DNA of 64,000 bases from Anarhynchus alexandrinus (lineage: Eukaryota > Chordata > Aves > Charadriiformes > Charadriidae). The stretch spans positions 4,859,219 to 4,923,218 of the forward strand of contig VUYV01000020.1 of NCBI GenBank assembly GCA_008711295.1. The letters are read 5' to 3'. Position numbers and translations under genes: made by a program. The notes beneath the pieces are model-generated. The model was not told the origin of the DNA and made no database searches. It saw only the letters and a program-made list of their open reading frames with translations. This document shows positions 47,106-59,700 of this stretch, piece by piece; the stretch's first letter is position 1, and each line of letters opens with the position of its first letter.

Positions 47106-49954
47106 ATTTTGTGGACAACGTTTGTGCCAGTACATTTGTAATACAGAAATCAAGTCGTGCCAGATTTGTTTTGGCTCCGGGTTTCTTTGTGGTGGTGATT
47201 GACAAATCCACAGAATTGGACTAAAACCAGAGAGGTGATGACTATAAGAGAAGCGATGACAAGAAATAATAAATTTTGAACTGGCAAACACTTTAACTTG
47301 GGCAGACTGAAAACCTCTACATAAGGGAACAAAGAGGTCCGTTTATGCTGATAAATGCACTCTTTTCAGGAAGACCTCCAGTTAATCAGCAACTAATGTG
47401 CTGGGGCAGCTAGAATTTTTGAAGCAAATCCTTTTGTAAGTTGTGTAACTGCACCAAAGCCTTTGGAAACGGGCAGGTTTACATCACTCGATAGCCTAGT
47501 CATATAATCTTATAATCACTTTGAAAAAGATTCATTTCCTGGAGAAAAAATTTCATGCCTTCTTGTTGCAGGCAGTAAGACGGAGCTCAGCATGGCAATG
47601 GATTTCGTGTCTGTTACTGGAGGTTGTCCAAACCCACCCCACTAACCAATAAATCACTACCTAATTGAAAAGATTCACAGAAACATATTACAACATCGAC
47701 GACGGAACCAGTACGGTAGGAATTAGACTGACAGTGTCCATACGTAGGGTGTGGTGTCACAAGATGATCTTACAGCCTGCCCCCACTTGCCCTTCTCCCT
47801 CCTCTTCCTCCTCACGCTGCTCCTTGCTGCCTGATAGCTCCCTTCATCCTCCACGCCAGCTCCAGTACATACCTGGTCACATGGAGAGCGAGTTCGATTC
47901 ACTAACCCAGAAAAAAAAAACCAAACCAAAACCCACAGCATTTTTCAGTTGAGTTAGTTTTTTCCTGTTTTAATGAGTTGACTCGTTACAGCACCATCAG
48001 CCAACAGTGCAATGCAATGGGGAGTCCGTGGCCAGGGGAAACCTCGGTCCTGCCGTGGACATGGGCAGTTACTCCTGCTTTGGCCACCTCATGACACCAC
48101 GCCTTGACTATACCGTGGCAATTTCCACTTTACTGACACAGGACACCATGGACAAGTTATTGCCGGTACATCAAAGAGCTGGAAAAAATTAATCAACAGC
48201 ACCTCCGAGCTATTAGGCATAGACTGTACTTAGATAAAATCATAAATAATGAAATCCCGTAAGGATGTTGCACAACAAGTATTTAAGCAAAGCTCATAAA
48301 ACTCTTCTTCGCTGCATTTGAGCATTTTCCTTCCACAGAAGACATCGTTTTCTAAAAGTGATTTTTTTTATTTTTTTTTTTTGCACAGCAAACTCACGCT
48401 GGGCAGAGGCGGGAAGGGCCCCAGCCCATGTGATGTCAGGATAAATATGTGGGAAGCCAATGCAGCAGAAAATCCAGCCAGAGGAATGTCTGCTGCAGAG
48501 CGAGTGGTGCAGGAGCAGACTGGCTGCCTCTCCCACCCTCCACGGTGCCTGCGAGGTGCGAGTGAGTGCTCAGGCTCCGGCCGTGGCCGAGGACTGGGTG
48601 GGACGGCAGCGTGGCTGCGTAGTCTCAGCCTGAGGTTTGTCTCCAGCTCGCCCACCTTCTGAGGGGACACCGTCCCAAAACATCTGTTCCCCTCCCAAGG
48701 GCATGCTGAGTGGGGTGAAATGGATGAGCCTGTCTATCAGATGCAGAAGCAATTAGCCCGGGGTTTAACGAAGGATTTTAGCATCTGAGTGTAGGAAACC
48801 TTAACAAAAGACCTTTGCATTAGAGTCTGCAAGTTTGTTGTAAGCAACAAGTAACAAGAGCAGATTTAGAGATAAAGATAATAAAAAACACTGCATTCCC
48901 TTGCCCAAAAGCCTATAAATCAAGACTTTGGCTCTTCACTGCAGAAATGCTCTTGGATGTAATTGGAAACAGGCAGCACCAATCTGAAACACTTCATCGA
49001 GCTCAGTTTGCGATGGCTTGGGTGAGGAGGTTTCCAGCGCTCCTCAAGAAGAGGGTCCCCCTTCCTAATTAAATGTCAGTAACTTGAAACCCTGTACCAC
49101 CACCCTGCCTGTCCATTTTATCTGAAGCTGCCCAGGGATTCAGCAGCAATGAAACACGAACTCGAGTTGCATGGGTGAGGAGGTCCCTGTGGGCCCACCA
49201 CCATCCGCATGCTGGATGGGCGGGGTGAGGCACGGGGCAGAGGCACCTGGGTCAGTGGAGCCACAGGACAGATGGTCCTCTGTGTGAGGAGGAAGAGGAA
49301 GGACTCCTCCAAGCCTACTGATCCTTCCCACTATGTGCCTGGAGTAGGGGATGCATGGTGCCACCACCATGCAAATGGCATTTCCTCCCTACACGCAGCA
49401 TACCTACGTCATCTCCCCTACTGGGAGACCACCCCTGGCTTTGCTCCACTCAGGGAGACCTCCCATCACCTCCAATCCAGTCACGATGCTGGAGAATCCT
49501 CTATGATGAAAAAGAGTCACTTACTGAGTTTCTTCACTCTAGGTAGCGTTCATCCCTCAGAGGTCCATCTACAGTGGCTCAAGTGTCAAGCATGGTTTGA
49601 ACTCAGAGGCCAAAGAGCTGCCTAAAAGATGCTCGACCAGGAAAGTTGTGCTGGCATAAGACAAATCATCAGTTTAACCCCATAACACACCTCATGGGTA
49701 TTCCTCAGCTCAGGTGCTATTGCTTTGCAAGGTGCTTAATTCAAACTGAAAAGGCTGCTTTTATCCAGAACTGTCCAGAAGACAACCATAATGCTACAGT
49801 TATATAGCAGTAATAGACAGTGAAGCTTGCCATGAAGAGAGGAACGAGCACAGCAAGTAGTTCTGCAGAGCGCCAGTGCCAAGCCAGATCAAGGCAATAA
49901 AATTTATAGCCGCTATTATCTGCGTGAGGTATATTTATGACTCCCCTCCCCATT
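47106..49954. other. Intergenic, candidate noncoding element near 48.8 kb
   Basis: No gene recognised. 48730-48960 contains two GATA words at 48871 and 48877 in unique AT-rich sequence between GC-rich flanks. Confidence 0.45.
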
Positions 49955-50060
49955 GCTCTGATATCTTCGAATCTCACATATTTGTATATTCATTCCCACA
50001 ACATTCCTGTAGGTAAGGAATTTGCAAACAAGTAGCCCAGTATTGGAGGCTTTCCATGCA
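49955..50060 (-). mobile_element. Possible MIR/L2-type fragment, antisense
   Basis: TATTCATTCCCACAACATTC followed by CTGTAGGTAAGGAA resembles the antisense MIR/L2 phrase with CACAACAACCCTATGAGGTA. The similarity is short, so this is a tentative call. Confidence 0.35.
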
Positions 50061-50192
50061 ACACGGAGCAGAGTTTTGAAGGTGGGGAAACTTCAGAGAC
50101 CTTCAGCAGTTACAGATACATCCACAAAAATTAACCAAATAATGTGATATAAGTAGTTGGGCTATCTACAAGGTAAATAGCGAAATTTCTCT

Positions 50193-50250
50193 GGGTTGGG
50201 CTGTGCAAGAGGTCAGACTAGATGATGACAGTGAGTCTTTATCACTTTAA
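50193..50250 (+). mobile_element. CR1-like 3'-tail fragment
   Basis: GGGCTGTGCAAGAGGTCAGA followed by CTAGATGATGACAGTGAG resembles the 3' end of sauropsid CR1 elements (CAAGAGGTCAGACTAGATGA type). Only about 60 bases are recognisable. Confidence 0.55.
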
Positions 50251-50812
50251 AATATACCTGAACTTGCAACCTAAGCAACCCTAATCTGAGACTCCTTGAT
50301 AAAGGATGGTTGGAGGCATAGGAAGATGAAAATGCTCCAAGCCCTGAGATTCATAATAGTAAGGGGAAACAATAAGCAAGTTTGTATAAATGAAAAATCT
50401 GATCATTTTGGGGTTTAAAACAGTCCTTGGATTTTGTCCCTAATTCCTCAACACCTGATTTACTATCCATTACCTTCAGAAACTACTGAACAGTAGAAGG
50501 GACTAAATGAAACAACATTCCTTTTCACTTGTTCAGAAAGCTTTCACACTGATACGGGGAGTTTACATTTTCACATCATTTTTGCGTAAATTTTTTACAG
50601 TGACATCGATTGCATTGTATTCCAAAATGAAAATAACTTTTTTTTCCTGTCCTTCGAACATGTGATCTTCTAGGGGAGGACACCCTTGAGCGGAGCGTGG
50701 CAGACTCAGCCGGTTCGCAGGCTGAGGCTGTTCTCTGCAGGAGGGTTTGCAGTCGGGCGACTGCAGCTGGGAATTGCTCCTCTTCCGCGCCAGTCTCCGG
50801 GGCCTGACAGAT

Positions 50813-50945
50813 GTTCTTGGGCAAGTTTGGCCTCAGTTCTCCATGCTGTTCAATGACAATAATTATTCATACTTACCTTGGTGAGCTTAATTAATACTTG
50901 TAAAGCGCTTTGAGATCCTTGGATGAAAGACTCTGTTGACAGACA
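50813..50945 (+). mobile_element. MIR-like (CORE-SINE) relic, well preserved
   Basis: CTTGGGCAAGTTTGGCCTCA, then a degraded CATCTGT-like part, ATACTTACCTTGGTGAGCTT and TAATACTTGTAAAGCGCTTT in the order expected for MIR (CTTGGGCAAGT, CCTCAGTTTCC, ATAATAATACCTACCT, TTAATACATGTAAAGCGCTT). The GAGATCCTTGGATGAAAG end is the version seen in sauropsid copies. It is the clearest MIR-like relic in the window. Confidence 0.75.
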
Positions 50946-53900
50946 AAATATTTTTACGGTGACTGTCAAATTAAGGTCCTCTGAGCTTCCTCAGCAATGG
51001 AAGGGTTAATTAGCTCATGCCAGGAGCCTTCCAGCCCCAGCAGAGACAGAGTGCTGGGGGTGAAGGTGCCCATCCCTGGCCTTTCTTCGCTGGGGCGGCT
51101 TTCTTAAAGGGAACTCTTTCCCTAGTCACACCTCGGTGTTAGGAGATAATGTCCTTGCAACACACACGCACACACGCATCTTCCACCTGGTTGTGTCATA
51201 ACCGTTTCCCTCTCCCTGGTGAGCATCCTGCATCCTGGCCGGTGGGGAGGCAGGCATCGAGCTCCTGCTGCCGGAGCTGGGGCAGGTCGCTTTCCCTCCG
51301 TGCACGAGGGTTGTAAGCACCGCTCATCCCCTTGGCTTTTCATTCGCAGATGAGAACCTTCCTGGAGGAGCCCAAGAGGCTGGCACTGGAGAAATAGGCA
51401 GGTGGACGAGGTCTTCGGCGAACGAGGTGCTGCCCGGCTCGCTGCAGGAAACCAGCTGCGTTTCCTGGGCAGGTCACAGTGCCGTACTGCACACGGGAGG
51501 AAGGCACCCATGGGTAAACCCTGCGTTCATTAGGTGTAACGCAGCGTCTGCATATAAAAATAAGGGAAGCCTGCGCCTCCCTTGGGGACCCCGTCTTCGG
51601 ACACCACACGGGAAATCAGAAATGATAATTTTAGCAAAGAGGAGCTTGATCATGGTTTTGGTGAGACACCGCAGCTGTATTGTCAAAGCTGCGGTGAGCA
51701 AAAGGCCACAGCACAGTTTGCCTTTGCACCCTTTGCCCTTCCCCGCACGGTCACGGCTTTGGGTGGGCAGCTCTCAGGAGCGGAGCCTGCAGACCCCACT
51801 CACTGGGGCTCACGCAAGGCTGAAACAGCTCACGAAAAACCCATCAGCAGCTGTACAGGCAAAACCTCATGCCCCAAGGATTCGCAGTGTTGTGCTCATA
51901 CTAGTTCTGCTCGACATGGGTCTGCAGAGGGGGAACGTTGTTAAAGCCTGGGGGTGGCTTGTGAGAAAAGAAGGGGTGTTATTGCCAGCAAAACCAGGGA
52001 GAGGGCCAAACCTGGGGTGGACGGTGACAGCTGGGGTCCCCTGAGCCACGGTGCATCTCCATGTCAGCACCAGCTCCTTTCGCCGAAGCACCAGCAGCCT
52101 GGCTGGGCAGCCCCGCGCCATTCCCCACTGCCTGTGTGAAGGAGATGAGAGCAGCTGCGTTTCCACTGGTGATGGCATTTGTTTACCTTCTGCATGGGTT
52201 GGGGTTTTTTTTTTAGCCAGGACGGGGAGGTCTGGTTTGCTGGTTTCCTTTCTCAGCTCTCTCTCTGAGTGTGCACTAACACAGCCCCATGCTGCTTGTG
52301 TCCGGCACAACCGAGCCTGCCCGCCTCTCGTTTCACAGCTTTCCTGCCACAGAGAGGTTGCCCAGCTTTTGCTGGGCTGGTGTTTGCCTCAGCAGAGCAC
52401 GGCACTCTGCTGGGTGAGCCCAGGCCTGGTGCCCTCCTTCCCTGCACGGACCATGGCTATCCCCGCCAACGGCTCCCTAGGGACCATCTTCCAGCGGAGC
52501 ATCATGGCTCCGGCACTGAAAGAGGCATGCCGGGTATTTCACCCCTTCTGCTCTCCAAAAGTGTTTAATGACAGAAAGCACAAATCTGGTACACGAAGAT
52601 CTGCTTTCTGTCCAACGTTCACCTGGGAAAAATCCCCAACCAAAATCAATCTCTCATTTCCCCGGGTAGGAAATACTGAAATTTGACTCATGGGATTTTA
52701 GACCGCATTTCTTATGCGTATGTTTACCAAAAGGCAGCATCTTGTGTCCCAGCTAATTGCCCTTTGAAGCAGCCTGGGGAAGGGAGCATGAAGGTTTCTT
52801 AGAACATTAAAAGTAGCAGTGAAAGTCACGGGGCCTTTTTCCTTTATACAATCGAAGCCGAATTTGAGCAATAACCCTTCTGATGTCTCTGGGGGGAGGA
52901 GATGTGACGTCTTGAGGTAAACCACACATCCCGTAACTACCACTGTGCCGTTCGTGAGTGCTGCCTCGCTACAGAAGTGGCAGAACTGCTTTTCAGCAAA
53001 AGTCACCACGTTTTTCGGAGGGGAATGATTCCAGTCAGAGAAAGATCGGGCAGCGGGGAGGAAGAAAACCCAACCGCAATAAAGCAGCCATTGAACCTGA
53101 AAGGAAAAAGACGTCAGCATCTCCAGCAGGGGCTCTCCTTTTTTCCTGGTATCTCTGCGAACCATAATTATGTGGAAAGAAGTCGTGGGTGGGACCGGCT
53201 TACTTACTGACAAGCTGAACTTTATAACCTAATGCTGTGACGTTGCGAGGGAGGAGGGTTTGGCTTGCCTGCCTCGTGGGACCTGCAAACTCAAGGAGGT
53301 GGTTCAGGGGTGGGCGCCCACCTGCGTGTCTTCGTTAGCCTTCACCAAGTGATAGCATTGAGGAAGTGCTGGGAGCAAGGGTGCTGCCTCCCGGTCATGG
53401 GTGCCTCTGCTGGGGCAGGGACACCCTTGGAGGGTGTCCCCACTCTGATGGAGGCACCTTTGACAGGGAGGCACCCAGGTGATGGTGGAAATTTAGGAGG
53501 AGATGGTCAGGGAGAGAAGAGGAAAGGTCTAGGTGCTGCAGGAGCTGAGGTCCATCACATCTACTTCTCCAAGATAAACCTAAATAGGGGTGGAAAGCCC
53601 AGGGAAAGGATAATTTGGAGCTCCTGAGCTCCTCAGTGATTCAAAGATGTGCAGGGAAAGCTGGTACCAAGAACTGCAGGTGAAGACCGGGGGGACCGGA
53701 GGACTCTTGCTGTAGAGTTTGTACCTGATAAAGTTTGAGGTGAACAGTGTAGCTTGTCAAAACCCTAAATCCCTCTGAAGTGGCCTCATTGGGACACATG
53801 GGAAGGAAGCTGGAGCCAGCAGATGGGATTTGAAGGACCTTGAGCACCTTGAGGTGGAGCCTGGAGGCAGATGTGGTGCTGCCCCAGACCTCCCAGGTTA

Positions 53901-55440
53901 AAATGTCGCAGCGATGTGGCTGATGAGAGCCAAGCTGAGAGATGGACATTAGGAGAGCTTCTCAACCCCCTGCTAGGTCATGCTCCACCCCTCATCTGTT
54001 TAAATAAACATTAGCAGAACGGTGAGGTGGCCAAGGAATGACTATAGGCAAGGTCTGAGGTGTACATCTGGTCTCTCTCCAAGTCTATGACTGAAATAGA
54101 AATCTAAATATATCTGTAGCTGAGGACAGAGGTGTGCTGTCCAAGTTAAATAAGGATATACAGCCCTGGAATGGTGTAGAGAGCTACAGGTTAGATCTGT
54201 GCTGAGGAAGCACCTACCACTGTTGGCTGCACTAGAGGTTGCTTTTCAGCTCTTTAAGGGCAGCATTTTGCTAATCATCTCTTCCAATCTACAAGTTTCG
54301 GTCCCTTGCTGTCCCTTCCCATCACTGTTCTTCAAACCAGCTGGGAGGGGAAATATGTGACCGTTCACCTCATTGATACAAATCCAATTCTTGTCAGCGT
54401 GTCTCTGGTGGGGCAGCACAGGGATCATCACTTACCTGGCTTGAAAATCTAGAATAGCCGTATTTCTAATACCACAGCACCGAATGGTGTTTCCTGACAT
54501 TCGCACCTCTCTCCCGCCCATAATCACCGAGCGCTGCAAGGACACAGGATCCTGGGTCAGCGCAACCTGGCGACCATGCCAGGAGGGAGGACACACCATC
54601 AGCACTGCCGGGCATTTCTGCTCCTTCTTGTCCCATGGCCACCCATCCGCCTGGCAGTGGGGTTGCCTGCGCTGCTGGCAAAGGCGCTGATGGTGTCTGA
54701 TATGTTAATGCCCACGTTTACAGGCTCCCCCGAGCGAGCGAGCGCAGGGATGTTAAGGTAGCTGAACCTCCTCCTGTTGTTTTAAGGGTTCTGGCAAAAA
54801 GTCAAGAACAAAAGCTAAGACAGCCAGTTCCCGTTTGTGGGCACGTCCCTACATTTCAATGTGGCAAACCTTGTGATTTAGCGAGTGAGAGCCTTCTGCC
54901 CCAGGGCTGCTAAAAGCTTCTTTTTTTAAAAGAAAAGAAAAAAAAAAAAAAAAGAAGAAAACAAACCTGTCAAGATTTCCAAGAAAATGAGAAAAACACC
55001 AGCATGGATGGGTTGTGGGACTGGGACCGGGCTTCTGACTATGCCTCCACGCAGGGGAATTTGTAGGCTGCGAGCCTTGGCCCTTTGAAAGCTGCTGGGG
55101 GCTTTTCGTTTGGTCGTCTGACAAGCTCGTACTTAAGGAGAAAGGAAGAAAATGCCAGCGGCTTTTGCTGCCATCATGAATAATGTTTTGCTCTGATACC
55201 ATTTTATGTTTTTCTCCCCAAAAGTGAGTACTCCCCTGGCTGACATGGAACACGTTGGCTCACAGGTTCATCAGCGGAAAAGGACAAATTTAGTCAATCT
55301 AGTCTAATACTTTCCGCTACCGCAGGCTGTGGCCGTGGCTAGTGAGAGCCTGAGCCCGACGGGCTGTGTGCCCTCCCTGGGGCTGGCCCCCGGCACAGAC
55401 AGAACAGCTTCTCACATGCCAGAGCTCCGTGGGCTTGCAG
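50946..55440. other. GC-rich intergenic sequence
   Basis: Several ORFs of 100-210 codons occur (for example 51427-52044 and 52051-52686) without domain, repeat pattern or splice context. No RNA gene or mobile element recognised. Confidence 0.45.
54928..54962 (+). repeat. A-rich simple repeat (AAAAG/poly-A)
   Basis: A long A run interrupted by single G residues. It could be a microsatellite or the decayed tail of a retroposed sequence; no source element was recognised. Confidence 0.8.
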
Positions 55441-55492
55441 GTATGCATGTGTGCGTGCATGTGTGCACACGCGTGTGTGTGCGCACATGTGC
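55441..55492. repeat. Perfect alternating purine-pyrimidine tract (TG/CG-rich)
   Basis: All 52 bases alternate purine and pyrimidine, mainly TG/CA with several CG steps and two near-symmetric halves. This is a dinucleotide-type microsatellite with strong Z-DNA potential. Confidence 0.9.
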
Positions 55493-56524
55493 CCTCCGTA
55501 GCAGCGCCGGAGAATGCTTGCGCTGAGAGAGATCCGCTCTTGGGCTCGCTCCAGGGTCCCAGCACCGCACAAGGTTGGCAAGGGGGACCCATGGGGTCCC
55601 AAGCCGCCTTAGGGGGACGCAGCCATCAGCTGGTGGGGCTCCAGGATAGGGACAAACCTCCGTGGTTGCTGCAGTTGCCAGCATAGGGTCACAAGGCGAA
55701 AGGCAATGTGCACAAGTTGCCTCATGTCATGAGTGGTGGCATCCTTGCATGGAAGGAGAGCAACCTGCCGCTTCTTTGGGGTACCGAATGCAGCAGAGGT
55801 GTGCCTGGCAGTGGTCTTGAACCCCTGACCCTCACGATGTCGTGGTTAGCTGTCCTTGGGGAGACCCTGGTGGCACTCTCACCCACCCAGACCTGCCTGT
55901 CCTCTTCCTGCAGCTGCCGGGTCCTCCTGCTCCCTCTTCCCAGCCCCAGCCTGGGGCATGGCAGCTTGTCGCAGCCTGCGCCGGCACTGCTGTCGGCAGC
56001 CGAAGGGCAGCAGTGAGCGAGCGGAGGGCACCGGGCTACTTACATATGGCTTCTTGGCTGTTTATTTCTGTGCAGCCAGCAGCAGGGCCAGCTCTGCCGG
56101 TGAAGTAAAGAGTCTGCCCCTGAGTACCTGGCTGTGCGCGTCAAACCAGGCACCTTAAATGAGAAGCCATTAAAAAGAAAAAAAACCAAAACGTGTCCCT
56201 GAAGCCACGCACAATGGTGTCGGTGGGAGACATCTGTGGCACCCCGGCTGCAGAGCTGATACCCAGAAAGCCAGGGAGCAATCTTCCTCTTTGTTTTACA
56301 AATAGGTATTGCCTTTGGAAGCAGGATCAGTTGTAACATTTGTTGTGAGAATGAAAGACAAAAAAAGCAGGAGTCTCTGCCAAGAGCAAGTGAAATGGGC
56401 ATGCTTTTTAAAGAACTACCACAGAACCGATTACCTTTCCAAGTAATTAAACATTGTGAAAGGTTATTAACGCGCCGATAACAGACAGCTTTGCAAACTG
56501 CCAGCACAGCATGATCTGACAGGG
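55493..56524. other. Intergenic, no gene seen
   Basis: GC-rich to about 56160, then a more AT-rich unique stretch (about 56280-56510) leading into the CpG-rich block. Confidence 0.45.
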
Positions 56525-56790
56525 GACGGCACAATGGCAGGGAGCGGGACTCCTCCGCCTTCGGGCCTTTTGCAGCCCCAAGGGCTGGATGCGCCCGCAG
56601 GGACCAGCCTGCACCCGGCCGGCCCAGGAGTTCGGGAGTCCCAAAACTTCCACCTGTGCCCGAAAGGCCGCATGGTTCGCTTTCGCTGGCAAGAGGGGCT
56701 GTGAGATTGCAGCTGCCCGCGCCGGATCGGCCCTCCCCGGCGCACCCCGGCCAGGGGCAAGGCGGCAGGTGTCCGCTGGCAGCCCAGGGC
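56525..56790. promoter_or_regulatory. CpG-island-like block
   Basis: By hand I count about 22 CpG dinucleotides in roughly 270 bases of clearly GC-rich sequence, which gives an observed/expected ratio near 0.75. This meets the usual CpG-island criteria over a short length. No TATA box, recognised first exon or known protein start is attached. It could be a promoter of an unannotated transcript or an unmethylated enhancer. Confidence 0.45.
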
Positions 56791-59700
56791 CTGTCCCCAC
56801 TTGCAGCCCGATGCAGGTTAACGTGTATTATTCCTCTTTAAACCGACTCACGTCCGCAAATGGCATCTCTCATTGTGGACCCGCTGGCATTTTAATGCGT
56901 GTCGTTAAACCCACTGTGGAAGCAGGCTTACTGAGGGGTGGGATGTGTTTGCCTGCAGCCATATGAGCATGGATGCGGCCAAAACTGAGCCTGCTGAGCG
57001 CTCCCATTGCTGTCCCACACCCCTTTGCCAGCTCCCGAGGGTGGCCCCGGTGTGTTTACCCGGGCTTCGCCCTCCCACTTTGGGAGCGCTCTTCCTACGC
57101 ATCACATCCCTCTCTAAACAGTTGCCTGCAGCCAGGGGCTGCCCTCGCTGGTCCCAGCTCCCGGGGAGCTCCTGCATTTGCTTCATGACCCCAGTGATGA
57201 AACCCTAGGATCACATCCTAGCCAGAGGACAAATGGGCAAACGCTCGTCCAGAACTGCCTCCTGGTCCTTCCCTGAGACCCCAGATGGAAAAGCTCTGCT
57301 TTTTCCTCATCTTTCCATACACAGCAGTAAGAGGAAGAAGGCAAAGGGAAGAAAAGTGCAGGCTGTGGTGGAAAGCTTCAGTAACATCCTGACAAGAGCA
57401 TCCTTCTAACCCTCCAAAAGCTTGCCCAGCAACGCTTAGTACCTTTACCTGGACTCAATGTTTGTGTTGGCGTAGTATCATGCATTGCTTTAAAAGAACT
57501 TAAAGCGCTTTTGCATATAGATTATGTGTAACCTGAGCTTCTAGGTCATCCTGCTGTTTTCAAAAACTCCATTTTATATTCCTGAGCAAGCCAGGAGTTT
57601 ATGATGGGAGGTGTTTGGACTGGGGCATTTAAGAAATGCTACATAATAGCAGTTTCCACCTCACGTCCCAGAGCACTGGGCTGGTATTGCTGGTACTTAA
57701 GTGTCATCAGGATAAATACAGAACTAAACCAAATTGGGGTAGTTCACATTTTCCTGCTGTCATTGTTTTGGGCTTTCCATGGGCTTGGGCAAAGGGCATG
57801 GTACTGCCTTATGTGTGGATCAGGCTCTCCGTGAGTGCAAAAGGCAACAAGCAAGATCTTCAAAATGCGTTCCCATGAAACAAATGGCCTTGGTTATAGA
57901 CTTCAGGCAGCCACTCTTTGCAGCTTAAGCAATGTTTCAGCTTCGTGGTGCCACCAACAAGATGTCTGGGGCAGCGAGAAGCTGAGTCCCAGCCAATCTG
58001 TCCTACATAATGGCTTATAATACTGCAGCCAGGAGGGAATCACCAGGCTCACTGAGGCCCGTGTCCGTGGGTCTGCAGGGGATGGGGACCTCAGCCTGGT
58101 GGGAATGCCACCACGCTGCTTCCCAGAGTGAGGCCACACAGGTCTGGGTTTGGTTTCATGCACTGGCACAGTTCTCTGCCACCCTTTACTGCCGGATCAC
58201 TGCGCAGAGCCCGTCCTGGATGCCGAGAGAGGAAAAATCCTCTCTCAGACGCTCACATGAATCCTCGGTCCATTTTTTTTCTCCTAATTGCCCAAATTCT
58301 CAGCAAGCATCAGCACTCCTAACAGATGTTTCTTTACCGGTGATGCCAAAGGACAAAGTGGCCCGGGAAGATGGGAAGAGACGCTCAATTACAAGGACAC
58401 CCACCGGGATGGAGGCGAGCCAGGCCATGCAGGGACAGCAGCCAGCTCCCAGTGCCGCTGCCCAGCCTGCCAAGCCTCTCCCTCCCTCCCGGGCTTTCAG
58501 CAGTGCACAGGTCCCTACGGTAGGAGACAGAAAGGACACTTTACAGGTTCGGTCAACAAATTACTTTACCTTTGCGTCTCAGCTGTCTCTTCTGCTCGCT
58601 CCCCGAACGAGCCGTGCTGAAATCCCACCACCGCCTCGAGCCGCGTCTGCAGGCGCTGCGCTAATCAATATTACTTGCCGGAGAAAGTAAGTCTCACTTA
58701 TTGGCCACACATTCCCCTGAGTGTTCGTGTCAAACTCTTTCATGTCAGCTGAAGGGAGGCTTACCGGCAGAAAGGTCAAACTGCCTCAACTAGATCTGAG
58801 CTCAGCCATTAACTCGCGTGTGTTTATCTGCCTCCCGCTATCAGGAGGACTATCTGTGTGCGCTGCACGCATCCCTCCTCCTCCTCGCTGCTGTGCTGCC
58901 GGGGAGTACTTTGGAGGGGCTGAATCACTCAGGCAGGAACAATGAGTTGTCTGATAAGCTCAGCTGGGTGATCCACATCCAAAACTCTGTGGTACAAGGA
59001 TATGGGCTGGGCTGGTCCCCAGGTGCCAGTCCAGGATGCAACGGCACCTCAGTGGCACGGCCGTGGGCCTGATCCTGACTGCGCCTGAGCATGGGCACTT
59101 AGGGCAAGATGCTGTCCTCAGCCTCTGTTCAGCTGAGCCATAGGGGCGCTGACAGGGGTGGGTTTTACTGCTCCTGAGGTAGGTTTTCAGTCCTTTCCAC
59201 TGCTCTGACATGAGAAAATGTGGGTTTTGAGGCCCAGCTCACAAAATACAGCAAAGAAAGTATTAAAATCCCTTACCAGACTGGGCAATGGGGAAAGAGC
59301 CAGGTCCAAGCGCTGCAGGTCAGGGCTGCCATCCCTTAAAACACCTCCTGATGCAGCATACGCTGGGGCTGCCCTGGCAGCGCTGCCTGAGATCTCACAG
59401 GGAAGCCCCTGGGGTGCAGCGCAGATGAGCCTCGGTGGGCCCTTTGGCTGCTGGGACCAGAGGTGGTGTCTCTGCAAGAGGCGGCAGCGGGGCAAGGCAG
59501 GCTCTTGTGTTGCTGAGACAGGTTTGGAGCTGGGCAAACAAACACAGGTATCAAGATAAGACTGTTTATCTCGTGCCAAGAGGTGTCTAGAGCTCGACTC
59601 GTGGGATCTCTGTTCCCATCTCTCACATCCAGCGTACTCTGGGGCTAGGAGGGAGCTTGCTTGTCCCTAGGCTGGTATCTCCTGAAGCAGTTTTCTGCTT

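Noticed and set aside
52453..52568. ATG with a perfect Kozak context (GGACCATGG) and an open frame
   Set aside because: The product matches no family I know and the frame is one of several overlapping open ones; a good Kozak alone is weak evidence.
51427..52686. ORFs of 205 and 211 codons in tandem on the plus strand
   Set aside because: GC-rich chance ORFs: overlapping ORFs on the other strand, no domain, low-complexity Pro/Ser/Ala/Arg composition, and no splice support seen.
58010..58690. 226-codon ORF as a protein-coding gene
   Set aside because: No recognised domain and low-complexity composition. Kept only as a low-priority splice-site observation.
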